A DNA stretch of 64,000 nt, taken from the NCBI GenBank assembly GCA_030562195.1, contig JAUJPP010000003.1, positions 12,741,398 to 12,805,397 of the forward strand, given 5' to 3'. The DNA is from Nipponacmea schrenckii (Eukaryota; Mollusca; Gastropoda; Lottiidae). Position numbers and translations under genes: made by a program. The notes under the pieces are model-generated. The model was not told the DNA's origin. It did no database searches and saw only the letters and a list, made by a program, of their open reading frames with translations. Positions 63,712-64,000 of the stretch are shown here, piece after piece (within the stretch, counting starts at the first letter, position 1; the number at the start of each line of letters is the position of its first letter).

Positions 63712-64000
63712 CTAAGAAAAAAAAAAATGAAACAGAATATTAATTGTTTGTGTGATTCATTATATATCAGACATTGAGCTCCAAGATAAATGCAAATATA
63801 TATAGGAATGATGAGCGATATTGATTCTCAATTTTTCTATGGTATAAATTTATTAATCTATGTACCATACAGATCATTTTAGGGATTATATAAAATTCAA
63901 AGGCAATATATAAACAATGATTGTTGGCAAAGTTTTTGGTAGATATTTGATATAACACAATAAAGTCATAACATGGGTTGATAAATGTAAAATTTCAGGT
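63712..64000 (-). other. Intron of the partial receptor at the window edge
   Basis: A poly-pyrimidine/cttag acceptor (minus strand) at 63,712-63,716 bounds it. No further exon is recognised before the window ends. Confidence 0.5.

Overview
The window is AT-rich animal (metazoan) nuclear DNA: genes are split by GT-AG introns, intergenic space is wide, and there are many TIR elements, Penelope-like retroelement pieces and tandem repeats. A repeat near 4 kb and 34 kb (a 'caccaagtttcat' / 'gggcaataactc' family with a gacggacagacagac tail) and a gene for a secreted-type SUEL lectin plus CUB receptor suggest a lophotrochozoan, probably a mollusc. The species cannot be fixed from the sequence.

Layout. 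0.3-1.7 kb (- strand): a single-exon GT92 (DUF23) glycosyltransferase. 1.7-17.4 kb: no gene recognised; tandem repeats, MITEs and a copy of a Penelope-associated leader. 17.4-42.6 kb (+ strand): 33 coding exons of ASCC3, the Ski2-like double-cassette helicase of the ASC-1 / ribosome quality trigger complex, about 1,761 codons; the last part (second Sec63 unit, roughly 390-400 residues by comparison with vertebrate ASCC3) is absent from the window. Introns 6 and 9 of ASCC3 each hold a TIR element with a TAA target duplication; intron 26 is a 34-bp array that has multiplied the DEIH-box/splice-donor junction twelve times; intron 29 hosts a nested, same-strand gene for a small membrane coiled-coil protein. 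44.3-49.4 kb (- strand): a complete six-exon type I membrane protein (signal peptide, SUEL lectin, CUB, Ser/Thr/Asn-rich stalk, TM, short tail); its second intron carries a 116-bp inverted copy of its own stalk exon. 54.0-55.2 kb: a 30/33-bp minisatellite. 58.0-59.8 kb: two Penelope-like GIY-YIG endonuclease fragments in opposite orientation, one followed by a well-formed hammerhead ribozyme. 61.3-63.7 kb and beyond (- strand): the 3' half of another membrane receptor with a long, tyrosine- and proline-bearing cytoplasmic tail, whose ectodomain lies past the window end.

The genes do not form one pathway. The two minus-strand receptors have the same exon-phase layout around the TM exon, so they may be relatives. 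If ASCC3 continues beyond 64 kb, both of them would lie within one ASCC3 intron. The most unusual items are the amplified splice-donor array, the intronic inverted exon copy (a potential 116-bp duplex in the pre-mRNA), the hammerhead ribozyme, and the missing ASCC3 3' end.
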